DNA of 64,000 bases from Ditylenchus dipsaci. Its lineage: Eukaryota > Nematoda > Chromadorea > Rhabditida > Anguinidae. The position numbers and the translations under genes are program-made. Shown piece after piece: positions 57,601 to 63,555 of the stretch. Where the stretch lies: the NCBI GenBank assembly GCA_004194705.1, contig SADC01000111.1, positions 62,001 through 126,000 on the forward strand. Reading direction: 5' to 3'. The notes beneath the pieces were generated by a model that ran no database searches, had not been told where the DNA came from, and saw only the letters and a list, made by a program, of their open reading frames with translations. Within the stretch, counting starts at the first letter, position 1. The number at the start of each line of letters is the position of its first letter.

Positions 57601-59214
57601 TTCGATCTTAAAATTGCTCTGTTTATAGGCTTCAAACATTTGAAGTTTTAAACCCGTAAACCAATTTTATTCCAATTTCGATTAATAAAAATGAACAACA
57701 AAGAAGATAAATAAATAAAAAACAAATTTTTGTAGCAGACAATTACGGACAATTTTGCACACGCAGTTAAAGCGTAGGGTTGGGCGTGTACCAGAAATTT
57801 TTTCGGATACCCGAACCTAGGAACCGAACCGGAACCGAAATTTCCGATAGCCGAAACCGGAAATTTTCGCGTACCTGAACCGAACCGGAACCGATACTAT
57901 TGGGTACACGATCCGAACCAAACCGAAACCGAAATTAACGTACAAAAAGTGAAATTTAAATATCTTCGCTTGAACATAGTTCTTCTTGATCAGACGACAC
58001 AGGAAAGGAGACTCCACAATTGAGAAAGGCAAATTCCTTTCAATGATGAAGTCGGTTACCTCACTTGTCAATTCCTGGATCTGTTGTTATAAGTATCCTG
58101 AACTGAAGACAGTGGCAATCGATTCCATCTTTGACTTCCTCGGAGCGCTCGGACCCACATCTTCCACTGGGAGGGGCAAAAATTGCGCGCCAGAAGAGTG
58201 CGCGCCAAAAATATAAATAGAGAGAATAAAGTTTTTTGATAGGATTAATAAGTGTCATTAAGTGTCAACATAAAATTTTTCTTCGTGAAACCTATCAAAA
58301 AATGTATTTTTCGCGAATATCTGTTTGAAAGTTTTCTCGTACAAGAAGTAAGTCTGCTAGTTTTTTGGGGGTAACAATATGCGAAAGTAAACGTTTATAA
58401 TTGTTCCGGAACAACTCTTCCATCTCGCCTTTCTAGTTAATTTATCAATATTTTCCCGAAAAATTTTCGATTTTTGATTTTTTTTCATTCAGAGTCGAGT
58501 CTCGAACCGAGAGTCTTGTACCGAGACTCTCGGTACAAAAACGGTATACTTTACAAATGGTTATGTTCTATTGAGGTTAATTTTGTCGAACTCAAAACCA
58601 AATGTGACTTTCTTAGGGATTTGTTGAGTCGAGCAGTATGTTGTATCGACTGTATGATATATATAGAAACTCGATTGTACTTTTGACTTCGAACCTCATC
58701 TGATTGCGACTATTTTTAATCTAAATTGAATTGCAGGTTCGTCCCAACAAGCAACCTCTGAATAGTAGCTTAGACCAAGACCTGGACGATGGCAGTGTCA
58801 TCTACAAAAACAGTTGCTTTGGTCTGCCTAAACTAAACCTCTATAGGACTAGCCAGATTTTGTCTGACTTCTCCGAGCTACCAAAGTCCATTGATGGAGA
58901 ACCGATGTCCGAGGTCTACCAAAGATATTCTAGCTACTCCAGTCATGATTGTCCTCCGCCGCCTGGTTAGTAGTTGATTCAATAAGTAACACTTTCAATT
59001 TTTTTGTTCATTTCCAGCTCCAATGCCATCTACAGCTGCTTCCAAAAAGTCGGCCAGACCAGAGAAATACCATGTAAACTCAGCCTTAAACTATGGATCA
59101 CCAGCACTCACTTATACCCCTTCTTCTCAACAACAACAGCAAAAGTTAGTTAGCCCAAGGAACATTTCCCTACCTAAGATGGAGCCAGTGATTCACCAAA
59201 GAACTAACTTCTGA
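27625..59214 (+). CDS. ckn: Caskin: ankyrin-SH3-SAM-SAM scaffold protein
   Basis: Exons: 27625-27690 (tentative), 27855-27955, 28000-28098, 29699-29841, 29889-30023, 31949-32065, 32113-32233, 40586-40695, 44436-44607, 45691-46003, 47475-47674, 51446-51624, 51781-51982, 53822-53970, 54022-54186, 54237-54301, 56067-56235, 57192-57530, 58737-58965, 59018-59214. Every junction is GT/AG and in phase, giving about 1,089 residues. The domain order is ankyrin repeats, SH3, Ser-rich linker, SAM, SAM, then a proline/serine/glutamine tail. That order is diagnostic of Caskin; the related ANKS1 proteins lack SH3 and carry a PTB domain instead. Known Caskins are cytoplasmic scaffolds of neurons; the SAM pair forms polymers, and the fly protein acts in motor-axon guidance downstream of the phosphatase Lar. 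The N-terminus and promoter are not resolved. Introns range from 44 bases to 8.35 kb and are loaded with MITEs. Confidence 0.9.
27855..32233 (+). CDS. ckn: Caskin exons for the ankyrin-repeat domain
   Basis: Six exons encode about seven ankyrin units. Recognisable cores are DYPLHYAVHTKNLDLLNKLL; GRTALHCAMSQTCHQIVECL; GSTAAHLAVKQRDLLYLNLL; KSTLDLVCEYGEQAMFEIL; SALGLAARNGHITICAELL; GSALHESCINGEWQVVRLLL; GQTALHIAQTYLL. The order and spacing follow vertebrate Caskin, where the SALGLAARNGH unit corresponds to SPLHLAAKNGH. The repeats mediate protein binding. Introns of only 44 and 47 bases (after 27955 and after 29841 and 32065) sit beside introns of 1.6 and 1.9 kb filled with MITEs. Confidence 0.9.
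28109..28268. mobile_element. half of a CAGGGTGATCAA-type element
   Basis: Matches the left arm of the complete element at 43422-44151 (CAGGGTGATCAAACTTTTTC, then GAGCTTTTGGCAATTGGAAC). No right arm follows, so it is truncated. It lies in a Caskin intron. Confidence 0.75.
28587..28930. mobile_element. palindromic MITE with a tRNA-like loop
   Basis: GCATACCAGCGCGTTACACG and GCAACGCGCTGGTAT are complementary ends. Inner arms contain TATTCAAACGAGAATTATTT and its complement. The loop (28699-28770) read on the minus strand has TGTAGTTCAGTGGTAACGTG (A-box-like) and GAGTTCGGTTCC (B-box-like), suggesting a tRNA-derived core. A further copy of the right arm is at 29293-29392. Confidence 0.65.
28962..29291. 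mobile_element. mariner-type MITE
   Basis: Starts TTGGGTTGGTCCATAAGTTT and ends AACTAATCGACCAA, with flanking TA. Contains TTTATACACTCTTCACAAG and a partial complement near the right end. Relatives lie at 53355-53645 and 25108-25385. Confidence 0.75.
30273..30420. mobile_element. hAT-type MITE with perfect target duplication
   Basis: 148 bases bounded by TAGGGTTGG and CCAACCCTA, with identical octamers TGAAAAAC on both sides (30265-30272 and 30421-30428). The interior is built of GGGTAATTACCC palindromes. Confidence 0.92.
30478..30746. mobile_element. CAGGGTGTCGCA-type MITE
   Basis: 269 bases with ends CAGGGTGTCGCAAAATTACG and CGTAATTTTGCGACACCCTG, flanked by TA. Terminal repeats are nearly exact for about 30 bases, and the interior is unpaired. 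Confidence 0.92.
30786..31078. mobile_element. right half of a family-A foldback
   Basis: The first part matches the right half of family A (GAGATGCGCGCACTCACTTA). It continues into the outer arm of the 318-1027 element (GGTCGATATAGGGTGTTTAG). The left half is missing. Confidence 0.7.
31079..31948. repeat. inverted and direct repeats in a Caskin intron
   Basis: AATTTCACGCATTCGTTTAA (31090) is complemented by GAATGCGTAAAATTC (31776). ATATTTATTGTCTCGAG recurs in direct order near 31795. Probably a worn foldback element. No gene was seen. Confidence 0.5.
32755..33000. mobile_element. imperfect palindromic element
   Basis: GTATATAATGTGAAAAACAA and TTTTTCACACTATAGACCAA pair around GGTCCCCCTGAC. 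Related half-copies lie at 38700-38890 (GTCGAGAAATTCGAACACTT) and the 3298-3478 element. Confidence 0.6.
33143..33388. mobile_element. CCGTATT family MITE, copy 2
   Basis: Ends CCGTATTTTCTCTGATAG and CTATTAGAGGTAATACGG, with TA on both sides. The interior contains GAGCTCGTGGGAGTT and GGTCGATCTCGAGAT, the reverse of copies 1 and 4. Confidence 0.88.
34719..35471. mobile_element. pogo-like element with transposase remnant
   Basis: 753 bases. Ends CCGTATTCTCTCTAATAG and CTATTAGAGAGAATACGG, flanked by TA. Subterminal GTGTGGTTCTATTAGAGA repeats occur at both ends. It carries a minus-strand transposase fragment, which links the CCGTATT family to the pogo group. Confidence 0.88.
35142..35372 (-). 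pseudogene. pogo/Tigger-type transposase, C-terminal fragment
   Basis: Reads WIVEAWENLLKELIVESFKS, then CGVSNATDRYEDDAIHCF, ending GLEEARK and a stop. It matches the well-known C-terminal motif of DDE_1 (CENP-B/pogo/Tigger) transposases, of the form W...AW..I..E.I..SFK.CGI.N. The catalytic domain and N-terminal DNA-binding domains are missing, so it is non-functional. The element ends are intact. Confidence 0.7.
35771..35985. mobile_element. hAT-type MITE (CAGGGTTCGCAGATG)
   Basis: 215 bases with ends CAGGGTTCGCAGATG and CATCTGCGAACCCTG. Flanking octamers CTTGGAGG and CTTCGAGG agree at 7 of 8. The interior is a tandem run of AAAATCCTGATTTTTAGAGA units plus one inverted unit. Confidence 0.9.
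37664..37847. mobile_element. pogo-type MITE (CAGTCAAACC)
   Basis: Ends CAGTCAAACC and GGTTTGACGG, flanked by TA. The interior repeats GGTGTCGGCTTATTG-like words. The adjacent hAT MITE inserted two bases beyond its right end. Confidence 0.75.
37857..38063. mobile_element. hAT-type MITE with perfect target duplication
   Basis: 207 bases, ends CAGGCTTCGAAT and ATTCGGAGCCCTG, flanked by identical octamers ACCTTTAT. It is homologous, in the opposite orientation, to 45215-45407 (shared GGCAACAAGCACT). Confidence 0.92.
38117..39347. mobile_element. 1.2-kb CCGTATT-type element with tandem subrepeats
   Basis: Ends CTGTATTTCCTCTAATAGAA and TTCTAATAGAAGAAAATACG, with flanking TA. The left part has three copies of a roughly 58-base unit with CTCTAATATAAGCCCCCTCT and GGAGGTCATCCAAAATATAA. 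One inverted copy lies at the right end (39240-39320). The middle contains a relic of the 32755 element. Confidence 0.8.
40586..44607 (+). CDS. ckn: Caskin exons for the SH3 domain
   Basis: Exon 40586-40695 gives RVFATSICDYNF and FVAGQRIW. Exon 44436-44607 gives IVEQD, an inserted Ser/Gln-rich loop, YWKGIVFEKKTGQSTTGYFP and SHLV. The WKG and GYFP signatures place the strands of a genuine SH3 fold. The usual ALYDY is altered to ATSICDY, and a roughly 20-residue insertion lies in the RT/n-Src region, as in other Caskins whose SH3 does not bind canonical PxxP ligands. The two halves are separated by a 3.7-kb intron containing a Tc1-type MITE at 43422-44151. The preceding intron is 8.35 kb. Confidence 0.85.
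41163..41466. mobile_element. pogo-type MITE with long inner hairpin
   Basis: 304 bases, ends CAGTCCACCCTCAATTTAAC and its complement ending GGGTTGACTG, flanked by TA. Almost the whole element pairs with itself: GGGCCTGACCTCTTCCTACT against AGTAGGAAGAGGTCAGGCCC. The inner part is homologous to 5863-6107. Confidence 0.92.
41620..41820. repeat. short inverted repeat with TTAGGC-like run
   Basis: GAAAGAGTATTTTTTTCTAAG (41627) pairs with GAGAAAAATACTCTTTGCAG (41755). Between them 41700-41737 reads TTAGGCTTAGGTCTAGGTTT, then AGGCCTTAGGC, a degenerate TTAGGC array. Poly-G follows at 41777. Confidence 0.7.
42894..43035. mobile_element. small palindrome (TGTCGGCCGACA)
   Basis: TTTGTCGGCCGACATTTT and AAAATGTCGGCCGACGAA are inverted, continuing to AAGTGG / CCACTAATAATG at the outside. 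Confidence 0.75.
43422..44151. mobile_element. Tc1/mariner-type MITE, 730 bases
   Basis: Ends CAGGGTGATCGATCTTTTTA and AAAAGTTTGATCACCCTG, flanked by TA. Terminal repeats run about 160 bases (ATTTGTTTTGCCCGTAACTT). The loop has no transposase frame. It lies in the intron that splits the Caskin SH3 domain. A half-copy lies at 28109. Confidence 0.9.
44608..45690 (+). other. Caskin intron with one hAT MITE
   Basis: Apart from the MITE at 45215-45407, no coding or repeat structure was recognised. Confidence 0.5.
45215..45407. mobile_element. hAT-type MITE
   Basis: 193 bases, ends CAGGGCTCCGAAT and ATTCGAAGCCCTG. Flanking octamers ACTTATCG and ACTTGTCG agree at 7 of 8. Same family as 37857-38063. 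Confidence 0.92.
45691..53970 (+). CDS. ckn: Caskin exons for the Ser-rich linker
   Basis: Five exons, mostly low-complexity: VESMAHVRRQNGYRGVQL; AVNGPSNYCYSAAYSS; SVKGAMDLHSVINNLRIED; SNSSSSCTSSNLVTAVNLM; GLGCSSAGSSNIISPEIANL. The stretch from KGAMDLHSVINNLRIED is the most structured looking and could be a short binding motif. The fourth ends with YYTSLDEYCCEITG. The acceptor of the exon at 47475 is chosen because the upstream CAG acceptor (47452) brings an in-frame stop, whereas GCTAGAG/AAC keeps the frame open. Confidence 0.75.
46879..47245. mobile_element. nearly perfect palindromic Tc1-type MITE
   Basis: 367 bases, ends CAGGGTGGTCCAAGAAATTC and the complement ending GGACCACCCTG, flanked by TA. 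Arms pair along their whole length to a short loop near 47060. They include CCTTGGTCCCC (47029) and its complement (47085). Confidence 0.95.
47675..51445 (+). other. 3.8-kb Caskin intron
   Basis: 47675-49780 shows no gene. A loose inverted repeat at 49255-49530 pairs AAAAAAGGAGCTTAG with GAGTTCTCTTTTTTG and includes TTCTAACAAAAAAG and GAATCTCAG words. The right part is occupied by the AAACCGTTTG element. Confidence 0.5.
49790..51187. mobile_element. AAACCGTTTG-array foldback element
   Basis: Ends TGGCACTTTCTATACTCCGG and the inverted equivalent CCGAAGTATGTAAAGGGCCA. Both ends carry arrays of the palindromic word AAACCGTTTG and variants (49805-49985 and 51005-51175), more than ten each. The middle has a 320-base hairpin (50195-50515, TCGACCACTTGGAGCAAAAA) and about three tandem units of roughly 155 bases (50520-50930, each with GGTACC and GTGAAATCG). 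CCTTGGTCCCC is present as its complement at 50021. No frame looks like a transposase. Confidence 0.8.
52003..52955. mobile_element. foldback element with family-A core, copy 5
   Basis: Arms: left 52003-52200 (CGAGCCTTCCAAAATGG, AAAACACGTTTTAAGC, GACTTTTTGCCTTGGGGGAC) against right 52760-52955. CCTTGGTCCCC is in both arms (complement 52153; a CCT-ending variant 52788). The centre is a family-A copy (52255-52440 plus 52684-52735) split by the MITE at 52449. Confidence 0.85.
52449..52681. mobile_element. CAGGGTGTGTCAG-type MITE nested in family A
   Basis: 233 bases, ends CAGGGTGTGTCAGAATCACG and CGTAATTCTGACACACCCTG, flanked by TA. It interrupts the family-A copy between GAAGAC and TCGAATAATGCATTTAG, so it arrived later. 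Confidence 0.93.
53355..53645. mobile_element. mariner-type MITE relic
   Basis: TTGCGGGTGGTTATACACAG and TGTGTATAAATATCCGCGAA are inverted. Inside, AATTGACAGATGGGTTCCAT recurs from the 28962 element. Confidence 0.75.
54022..54301 (+). CDS. ckn: Caskin exons for SAM domain 1
   Basis: EIMAEWLQRLCLSQCLALFI, SQGYDLLSISRITPEDLTTL, GISKPADRKRLMQ, then DIQQWNIVDNWPAH. This is the five-helix SAM pattern (W..L.L..Y...F...GYD....ITPEDL..LGI...G.R..L). The position of the usual Gly in the last turn is Ala-Asp here. The domain is split by introns of about 50 bases, in contrast to the 1.8-kb intron that follows. Confidence 0.9.
54725..55424. mobile_element. pogo-type element nested in the hAT element
   Basis: Left end CAGTCAAACCTCGATATAGT preceded by TA. 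The right end, CACTGTATCGAAGTTTGACT, is slightly decayed. Words GGGGCCACTATATTGG and GGGTCACTATATCGG pair inside. Confidence 0.8.
54964..55205. mobile_element. CCGTATT family MITE, copy 3
   Basis: The right end, TCATGAAATACGG-like, is preserved; the left end is decayed (TCGCATTTCCTCTGATAAG). The interior shares CTATGAGCTCTACCGATTC and TTTGAGATCGACCTC with copies 1, 2 and 4. It is the innermost of three nested elements. Confidence 0.8.
56067..56235 (+). CDS. ckn: Caskin exon for SAM domain 2
   Basis: A single exon holds DWLICIGLKQYIDLFETQGY, MHELQKVTWEDLEDIGISKL, then GHMKRICLALKKLK, a textbook SAM domain with W.D L..IGI...GH..R and a C-terminal helix. In known Caskins the two SAM domains form a tandem that assembles into helical polymers. 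Confidence 0.92.
56236..57191 (+). other. Caskin intron with foldback fragments
   Basis: 56590-56655 is a CCGTATT-type right end (TTAGAGGAAATACGG). 56670-56960 has the GTCCAACATCTT and CAATACAGCCCTTGATCCCT words that flank family-A copies, in inverted order. Poly-G at 57077. The open frame at 56715-56987 has no support as a gene. Confidence 0.5.
57192..59214 (+). CDS. ckn: Caskin C-terminal exons
   Basis: Three exons: a Ser/Gln-rich segment (LSRSGSLREQVSSLTDCGDY, then SDSGYGTTSQLPSN), a conserved-looking acidic/tyrosine stretch (QILSDFSELPKSIDGEP, then YQRYSSYSSHDCPPPP) and a short tail (SARPEKYHVNSALNYGSPAL, then KMEPVIHQRTNF, stop at 59212). The CPPPPAP run is the only clear proline motif, so the long proline-rich region of vertebrate Caskins is reduced here. 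Confidence 0.85.
57775..57945. mobile_element. hAT-like left end with GAACCGAAACCG words
   Basis: Starts TAGGGTTGGGCG, as the MITE at 30273 does, followed by tandem ACCGAACCGGAACCGA words. No matching right end was found before the next exon, so it is truncated. Positions 57986-58216 are open but unrecognised. Confidence 0.5.
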
Positions 59215-59392
59215 GCGGTGCGTCTCCCCTAAGCCAATGTAGATAGTGACCTGAACTTAAATGACTACAACTATTACCTACTGCCTGTATCATTTTTAAC
59301 TCACTTTGCGGTTTCATGCGATAAAATGATCTACTTATTCTTCTGCAATCACATTTGTAAGCAGAAAAAGAATGTTGTAAGCTGCACAAAAC

Positions 59393-59398
59393 AATAAA
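59393..59398 (+). other. poly(A) signal AATAAA of Caskin
   Basis: A canonical hexamer about 180 bases after the Caskin stop codon. It gives a short 3' untranslated region. Confidence 0.75.
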
Positions 59399-59409
59399 AT
59401 GATTCCTTG

Positions 59410-61299
59410 ATATATTTCATTGTGCGTGTCAGGCTTGTCGGCAACTCGAAAGAGCCCAGAGCTTCGGACTGTCAGTTAAGGTGCTTGAAACGCGCAGTCA
59501 AACCTACAAACCTAGTCTTGAAATATTAAGACCGCCCAATTGATCTAGCCCATATTAACGTAGCTTTTGGCTGAGCTGTGTACAGTGAAGTCTCGAATTT
59601 ACGGCACCCCCACAAATTAGTTCTCGATTTGGGCTGCCACTCTTTTTACCTCGATTTTTAGAGTCTTTTTCCAACTGTGATTCGCCAGTGTGGTCCGAAT
59701 ATGGCAAGGATTCCTATTTTGTGGGTCGTTTTTTTTGAAAATGTTATAATTTTGCCATTAAAAATAAATAAAAATGAAAATAAATTACCCTAAATTCCCG
59801 CGTATAACCCGCAACCTTCAGATAGCCCGCAACCCATAGATAACCTGCACCCCTGCAGATTAGATTCCCAGCTGGTGCAAACCTTATGTAATCTCCTTTT
59901 TTGTTCCCCTTATTCACAAGTTTGATGTCAAAATCATCCTCAGGCCCTTGACTATCTAACAGGATTATCGACGCAGGGTTTCACAGCATCTGGAACTGAT
60001 TCACAGACTGAAACCTGCGAAAATATGCAAAATGGATTGTTTTTGGGTTTTTCTTTGACTGGTTTATTTGGTTTTATCTGACTTTTTTCTTTAAGTGACC
60101 TGTTTCATACACCGAAATGTAGCCCAGATTCGTGGCTTCGGAGTGTGGAATTGCGCATCACTATAATTTAATTTTTTTTTTGAGATTTTTACGCTTGGTT
60201 CGATAAATTGTCCTAATTATTTATGTTTTTAAATGTTAAATTTTAGTCTTCATCAGTTTCATTGCCTTGTGTTTAAGATCAGCTTAAAAATATTAGAAAA
60301 ATCGTTGTGGAACAAATAGTTCTGGGAACTCATAGAATGACCCGCTATTTTGTGAAAATAAATTCATTCTGAACAAATATGACGGGATACCTTACGGAGA
60401 ATGAGTTATGAAAATAATGAATTGGCAGCACTGAAAGCAAAACAGTTTATAGTCTTGACGGTGGATCCCACATGAAATCGAAATTGAGTTATTGTTCATT
60501 CACTAATTTGTAATAATTTTCTACTTGAATCAGCAATTTTGTTTCTATAGATTACCCCTATCTATTCCAATCTTTAACCAGCTCGGATTTTTTGCGTAAT
60601 TGGTTTTTTTGTTTATTCAAGGTCATGTGTTCACAAGCTATTTCCATAAATTTTAATGAGCTGTTACGTTTTCTCCCATTACGTTAAATTTGTGTGATTA
60701 AGAAGGAGAAATTTGCCTGGTAGATACATGGCTCATAAAAGTAATCTAGAAATAGGGAGGAGGGGCAGTTGTCGTCCATCAAGTGTGTGCAACAGGTGTT
60801 GATACTGCAAACTATCTTCCAGCAGCAGCTTGAGAGCTTTTTGTTGCTTTATTTTCAAGATTGGTAGGATGTATTCGGGAGCAGAGATTAACCACGAGAA
60901 TGTGTGATTTCTGGTATTTATGGTTAATAATTGTCAAATTCTGCATTTTTCAAACTTTGCACTCGTTTTGCACCTCAGCAGCAAATTCGTTGAAGATATA
61001 TTTTGAAAACTATGCAACCAAGCAAACACCGAAAAAAAAATTGAAAAAATGGCGCAACCGGAGTATACTCCCCCCCCCCTCCGTGTGAAATTTTTCAAAA
61101 AGTGTTAACAAACACCCTATATCGACCTAAAATTGCCCAAGAAGCTCAAAAAGAGTAACATAATTTGTACAATTTGTCCACGTTAACATCTTTTTTAGCT
61201 GTTTGAACTCGTTGTTCGACTAAAGTCACTGCATCCTCACTTATAATGGTGATTGGTTAAAGGAAATACTGAAAATACTTGAGAATATTAAAGTAGCAG
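59410..61299. other. intergenic, transposon ends only
   Basis: 59583 has a lone pogo-type left end (CAGTGAAGTCTCGAATTTAC). 61040-61150 is a lone copy of the 318-1027 outer arm (poly-C, CACCCTATATCGACCTAAAA). Otherwise AT-rich, and no gene was supported. Confidence 0.5.
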
Positions 61300-61465
61300 C
61301 AAATTTATGCGAACCGGACATATAGCATAATTTGTGCGATTTGTCCGTGGACATTTAGCATAATTCTTCGGTATGATTAGGGCAAAACAACCGAATAATG
61401 CCGAAAAATCATGCTAAATGACCGCGGACAAATTGCACAAATTACGTTAATGTCCGGTCACGTAA
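61300..61465. mobile_element. short palindrome
   Basis: GACATATAGCATAATTTGTGC and GCACAAATTACGTTAATGTC are inverted, with inner GTCCGTGGACATTTAGCAT against ATGCTAAATGACCGCGGAC. Confidence 0.8.
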
Positions 61466-61696
61466 ATTGATCGCTAAGATGGTCGAAAAATATTTTCTAT
61501 ATTTTGTGTCCAAAATTTTGTTTGATGGTTTTAAAAAAAGATTAGAAGTCATGTTTTATTTTCTTATATAAGAAATAGGGACTTCCTCTAGAGAGAAGAA
61601 GGTTGGAAAGACAAAAAAAAGAGGGATGTATGCAAGCTGATCAAATATAATATGTAGATATTTCCAGCCCGCCCACCTCCCCAAATGGACCGAATA

Positions 61697-62109
61697 CAGG
61701 GTGCGGCAAAAAAAGGACACTGTTGAAAATTTTTGTCAAAGGCTCCCGCGCACCGTCTGAAATGAAGATCCTTGATCGGTGTAATCAAGGATTTTGAAAT
61801 AACAATTATGAGGCTGGTACCGAGTTCTCTTATTCTGCCGTAACCTTAGGTCTAGCTCTCCTAGCATGAGATTATTTTTGTGGCTCGCTGCACATGGCTA
61901 ACTCGTTTCATGGTTGATTCTCATATGCGTATGCTCGCACATTAGCTGACCTTATATCCTACGGCTTTAACTGTCCATTTTTGTAACACCAAGTTTAATA
62001 GAAATTCCACGAGACTCTCTAACAAGCAATATTCTGCAGAAAATTCATAAAAAATTAGAATAAAAATCAAATGTAATTCAAAAGCGTCTGCTTTTTTTGC
62101 CGCACCCAG
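61697..62109. mobile_element. CAGGGTGCGGCA-type MITE
   Basis: 413 bases, ends CAGGGTGCGGCAAAAAAAG and CTTTTTTTGCCGCACCCAG (one mismatch), flanked by TA. The interior is unpaired and has no transposase. Confidence 0.88.
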
Positions 62110-62362
62110 TACAACAGTATGAGCACTTGACGCATATAAAGAGTACCTCTTATAACCTGATTTTTGAAAATTGAGTGTATTCTTTCAAAGTCAATTTTTT
62201 TGTTTAACATTTAAATTTTTCAGCTCGGACATGAAAATATTTGTGAAAATTTGCTACTCTAGGAGTCATGAAACCGAACAATCGTCCATTTCAATGATGA
62301 TTTTTAGCTGGAAGCTATAAAATAAATTTGAAAGTTTCGGGGAGGTTATATCAAGACAAATA

Positions 62363-62605
62363 CCGTATATTTTTAAATAAAAGACCGCTCTCTAATAAAC
62401 GACCCTTTCAGGACCTATATCTCAGCCTAGAGTGAATATTTTGAAGATCTGTTTTTAGCGTTTTCCTAACTCCCACGAGATCTAGCGATTCCACATTTCA
62501 GATTTTAGATTTTCACCCAAAATTTCGAGATCAATTTTTTTATTTTTTAGATTTTTGAGAGGTTGAAAAATAAACGATCATGGTCTTTTAATAAAGGATA
62601 TACGG
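62363..62605. mobile_element. CCGTATT family MITE, copy 4
   Basis: Ends CCGTATATTTTTAAATAAAA and TTTTAATAAAGGATATACGG, flanked by TA. The interior shares CTCCCACGAGATCTAGCGATT and TTTCGAGATC with the other copies, while the terminal repeats have diverged. Confidence 0.88.
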
Positions 62606-62982
62606 TAGCTGAAATAAATTGAGTTTATCATAGTTTCAAGTGCAATCAATAAAAATTTGGTAAAGATTTTTTAAATAGACTCATACAGTTGTGCAAAAGG
62701 GATATTTCTATTTTCTTTTCTATTTTATAAAGTAAAAATAAAGCAAAATCACACTACTACCAGTTAAATAAATCTATAATGTTGTAATAGCGATGATTGA
62801 AGAGAGAAAGTGAACACGACTGCCAGCAGTAGTAATGGATTGCCAGGCATTCACACAAAAGAAAGTTGAACAGAGACTCTTTACTGTACCCCATCAAACT
62901 AGAAGAAAAAAATTTCGTACGGCCGGTTGGACGGCTGGTCAAAAACGTCTAGGACGGGGACGGGACGCCGTCCAAATTTCAG

Positions 62983-63555
62983 GAAGCGCGGTCACTATGG
63001 TAGTGAAGAGGCCAGATCGCTTCAAGTGGACTTGGAAACCGCCAAACAGGCTCAGAATAAGTTAGAGGATCAATTGCAAACGGCTATTCAGTCAATGCAA
63101 CAACAAAAACAGGACATGATGGCTGAGAAGGAAAGGCTGAACAAGGAATTGGAGGAGGCACATTCATTGGTCAGTTTTATAAGACAATCAATTTTTTGAT
63201 TTTGAACATCAAACAAACTTTTTTATTAAGAGCTAAATTTTACGGGCTCAAATCCGACCAATTGGATCTCAACTAGGTGGGTCATTGCACACTTTTATCT
63301 AAATAAGTATATTTTATTTAGAAAGAAGGTACGAAAAAGAGAGGTACAGGTTAAGCGAGGCGCTCAAAAATATCACTGACTTGGAAAATTCATTAGCCAC
63401 AAACCAGTCAGACAATAGCTGATTTGCAATTAGTGAGCCATAATGCAGCATACCTCCAGGAAATAAAACAGCTACAAACCTATAACCAGGAGTTGGAACA
63501 CCAGTTGAACTCACAAATGGACATGATCACTGAGCTTAAAAAGATATTTATCGTG
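62983..63555 (+). CDS. coiled-coil protein, internal exons (partial, frame-broken)
   Basis: Exon 62983-63169 (acceptor CAAATTTCAG, donor TTG/GTCAGT) reads KRGHYGSEEARSLQVDLETA, then LEDQLQTAIQSMQQQKQDMM, then KERLNKELEEAHSL, a heptad-rich coiled coil. The next exon (from about 63322 to 63555) continues RRYEKERYRLSEALKNITDL, ENSLATNQ, then in another frame TIADLQLVSHNAAYLQEIK, then LEHQLNSQMDMITELKK. It is one base short at its acceptor and needs a second shift near 63412. The pattern suits a long coiled-coil scaffold or motor-adaptor protein, but the family cannot be named. Either a decaying copy or consensus errors. The gene probably continues to the right. Confidence 0.6.

Noticed and set aside
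57986..58216. hAT transposase fragment (KSVTSLVNSWICCYKYPELK)
   Set aside because: Lies after a hAT-like end, but the residues do not show the hAT dimerisation motif, so no assignment was made.
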